From the IMG/VR virus record IMGVR_UViG_3300020710_000014, positions 1 to 40,905 of that record: a DNA stretch of 40,905 nucleotides, one strand, 5' to 3'. Origin of the DNA: a virus. Of this stretch, positions 38,906-40,905 are shown one piece after another. The notes beneath the pieces are model-generated. The model did no database searches. It was not told where the DNA came from and saw only the letters and a list, made by a program, of their open reading frames with translations. How positions within the stretch are numbered: position 1 is the first letter of the stretch; each line of letters opens with the position of its first letter. Position numbers and translations under genes: made by a program.

Positions 38906-40905
38906 TGAGTGATTTTCCCGGTGGAGTAGAGGTCGCGGGGTATATATCCCCAACAGCTTTATCTGACACTTTTCCAACACATGACTCCCAATTTGGTTTA
39001 GGTGGTGGTCACGAAGTAACAGATGAGACTGCTCGTAATGCCATACCCGCTACTCGTAGACGCGAGGGCATGACCTGTTATACTCAAAATGATCAACAAA
39101 CATGGCAACTTCAAGGTGGTATCCTTGATATAAATTGGGTCAATATAACCGGACAGACCGGAGCCACTGGATTATCTGGAGCCACTGGCGCTGTAGGCGC
39201 GACTGGCAACTCAGGTCCAACCTCAACTATTACAGGTATGACCGGTAATTCCGGTGGAACCGGACAGACCGGAGCTACAGGACAGACAGGTCTAAGTGGA
39301 GCCACTGGCGCTGTAGGCGCGACTGGCAATAGCGGACCTACTTCAACTATTACTGGTATGACCGGTAATTCCGGTGGAACCGGACAGACCGGAGCAACGG
39401 GACAAACTGGATTATCTGGAGCCACTGGCGCTGTAGGCGCGACTGGCAATAGTGGACCTACATCTACAGTAACTGGTATGACAGGAAATAGTGGTGGAAC
39501 AGGACTAACCGGTAACACTGGAAATAGCGGTGCTACTGGTTCTGTAGGTATGGCTGGAAATAGTGGTCCTACTTCAACAGTTACTGGTATGACTGGTAAT
39601 AGCGGTTTTACTGGATTAACTGGTATGACTGGTAATAGTGGTTCTACAGGTGCAATAGGAGCTACTGGTAATTCTGGTGCAACTGGCCCAGCTTCAACTG
39701 TTACAGGAAATACTGGACAAACAGGAAATACTGGAGTTACTGGGGCTACAGGTAATACAGGAACAGCAGGTTCTTATACAATAGCTAATGGAGTATTATT
39801 AGGAAATAATACTGGAACTACTGGTGTTCCATATGGTATATCATTAGGAACTAATTTATCATTCTCTGGTTCTACATTAAATGCATCAGGTAGTGGAACA
39901 ACAACTAATGCGTTAACAATAGGTAATGGTTTATCAGGTTCTTCATTTAATGGGTCATCACCAGTAACTATAGCTGTATCTGCTGCTAATAATACAACTA
40001 ATGCAACTTATTATCCAATATTTGCTACAACACAAGGAACTTCTGTAATATTAGGGACTAATGCTGGTTTAACTTTTAATCCTTTTACTGGCGCTGTCTC
40101 CATGGGTGCGCTCACGGCGACGAGTGGGGCGTTCAACCACGCTGCCTATCGCGGGGGCGTTGTAACGATTAGCGATGTGAACCGCACAGCCGCCTCTGCG
40201 CTTGCCAATTTCCATGTCACCACCAGCACCGCACAGGGCATAGACATTGGTGGGTCCATCGGAATGGGTGGGCAGGTTGGTGGTGATGAAACTCCCCTCG
40301 CCTACATTTCTGGGCGCAAGGAAAATTCATCCTCTGGAAACTACGCTGGCTATTTCGTGGTGCATGTCCAGGACTCCGGGGCCACGGTTTCTGAAGCCTT
40401 CCGCATCGCGTCCACTAAAGCCGCCACCTTCGCGTCCTCAGTCTCCATGGGTGCTCTCACGGCAACCGGCGCGTCTCTATACAACGCTTCAAACGCCGCC
40501 AGTATCCTGACCATCGGAAATCCTACGGGTGGTCAGAGTAGCCTGGATTTTAGACCATTCATGAATACGTCCACCTGGGCGAACCCAGCCCAGGCGCAGA
40601 TTCGAGCGATTGATGCGGGGGTCTACGGTGGGCGAATGATCTTCGCCACCAAGCAGAACGGCTCTATCGGGGCAGCCTTAACGGACGCACTCACTATTTG
40701 GGAGAACCAAACCGCCACCTTCGTGTCCTCCGTCACCATGGGTGCGCTCACGGCTACCTCCGAGACGATTTCCGGCCTCGCCACCTGGAACGGTGGCGGA
40801 AGCCTTGCGGCGGGCTACGGCATCGCCATCGGGGACGGGGCGCCGGGAGGCACCACTGGCAAGCTCTATTCGGTAGCCACCAACCAGCTCATGTGGAATG
40901 GCTCC
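38905..40905 (+). CDS. Collagen-like tail fibre (C-terminus beyond window)
   Basis: The frame opens at ATG 38905 ([20 protein letters not shown]) and runs without stop to the right edge, 667 residues visible. Residues about 50-80 ([20 protein letters not shown], then WQLQGG) are the standard attachment module of many phage fibres. From about 85 to 290 there are Gly-x-Thr collagen-like triplets ([13 protein letters not shown]), partly in 120-bp tandem copies. About 290-390 is Asn/Thr/Ser-rich and AT-rich in DNA. From about 397 the DNA turns GC-rich and the protein shows repeated SMGALTAT motifs. It is a trimeric adhesin with a mosaic, probably recently exchanged distal part. Confidence 0.85.
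   Translation, partial: MSDFPGGVEVAGYISPTALSDTFPTHDSQFGLGGGHEVTDETARNAIPATRRREGMTCYTQNDQQTWQLQGGILDINWVNITGQTGATGLSGATGAVGATGNSGPTSTITGMTGNSGGTGQTGATGQTGLSGATGAVGATGNSGPTSTITGMTGNSGGTGQTGATGQTGLSGATGAVGATGNSGPTSTVTGMTGNSGGTGLTGNTGNSGATGSVGMAGNSGPTSTVTGMTGNSGFTGLTGMTGNSGSTGAIGATGNSGATGPASTVTGNTGQTGNTGVTGATGNTGTAGSYTIANGVLLGNNTGTTGVPYGISLGTNLSFSGSTLNASGSGTTTNALTIGNGLSGSSFNGSSPVTIAVSAANNTTNATYYPIFATTQGTSVILGTNAGLTFNPFTGAVSMGALTATSGAFNHAAYRGGVVTISDVNRTAASALANFHVTTSTAQGIDIGGSIGMGGQVGGDETPLAYISGRKENSSSGNYAGYFVVHVQDSGATVSEAFRIASTKAATFASSVSMGALTATGASLYNASNAASILTIGNPTGGQSSLDFRPFMNTSTWANPAQAQIRAIDAGVYGGRMIFATKQNGSIGAALTDALTIWENQTATFVSSVTMGALTATSETISGLATWNGGGSLAAGYGIAIGDGAPGGTTGKLYSVATNQLMWNGS
39181..39500 (+). 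repeat. 120-bp tandem repeats in the collagen-like region
   Basis: The block beginning GCCACTGGCGCTGTAGGCGC recurs at 39181, 39301 and 39421, exactly 120 bases (40 codons) apart. Copies one and two are almost complete; the third decays after about 60 bases into related triplets. Confidence 0.9.

Noticed and set aside
39111-39518. Minus-strand Pro/Val-rich repetitive frame opposite the collagen-like fibre
   Set aside because: It is the reverse reading of the Gly-x-Thr repeats; the plus-strand fibre frame explains it fully.
1-40905. tRNA genes
   Set aside because: No cloverleaf with a GTTCRA-type T arm and CCA end was noticed; intergenic gaps are short. A covariance-model scan would settle it.

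Overview
The window reads as part of a large (probably 'huge'/jumbo) tailed-phage genome. It carries a T4-like rIIA/rIIB pair, an RNA ligase of the Deinococcus Rnl type, a class II (B12-dependent) ribonucleotide reductase, a tape measure protein, hub and spike proteins, and several tail-fibre genes. Coding density is high, start/stop overlaps are frequent, four homing-endonuclease-type genes are present, and many tiny genes have strong Shine-Dalgarno (SD) sites. TAA, TAG and TGA all appear as stops, so the standard bacterial code fits. A small exported protein with a cleavable-looking signal peptide suggests a host with a general secretory pathway; I cannot name the host. No tRNA, rRNA or conventional CRISPR array was seen.

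Layout. 1-2018 (minus): end of a tail-fibre cluster. 2065-21724 (almost all minus): accessory and metabolic block. In the direction of transcription it runs from a RuvC/TnpB-like gene lying between 27-bp direct repeats, a three-enzyme methyltransferase/glycosyltransferase, a 281-aa-class unknown, NrdJ, a LAGLIDADG-dUTPase fusion followed by remnants of a second dUTPase and a second endonuclease, a Lys/Ala-rich exported protein, seven small unknown genes, a NADAR protein, a GIY-YIG endonuclease, rIIA, rIIB, RNA ligase, an AAA+ ATPase and an HNH endonuclease. One GIY-YIG endonuclease (3780-4481) sits on the opposite strand. 22071-40905 (plus): one compact structural operon, from a membrane protein through three small tail-assembly candidates, tape measure, a lytic-transglycosylase-bearing tail protein, its shorter paralogue, hub, spike and a 1181-aa appendage protein to a collagen-like fibre that runs off the right edge.

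Regulation. Eight minus-strand sites share a core AGTATAA(T/G), a sigma70-type -10 (TATAAT/TATAAG) preceded by AG or GG, lying about 20-50 bases before a start codon. Three intrinsic terminators were found. Three start regions (genes beginning at 10778, 11083 and 13742) lie in long perfect inverted repeats that would hide the SD or start codon in read-through RNA. In one of them the promoter lies in the loop, the arrangement known for phage T4 I-TevI.

Most unusual items: (1) the 466-aa RuvC/TnpB-Cas12-like protein with two exact 27-bp repeats, each containing a small hairpin; (2) the promoter-in-loop hairpins; (3) the homing-endonuclease/dUTPase fusion beside remnants of a diverged second copy; (4) the right-end fibre, whose reading frame crosses an abrupt low-GC to high-GC boundary near 40085.
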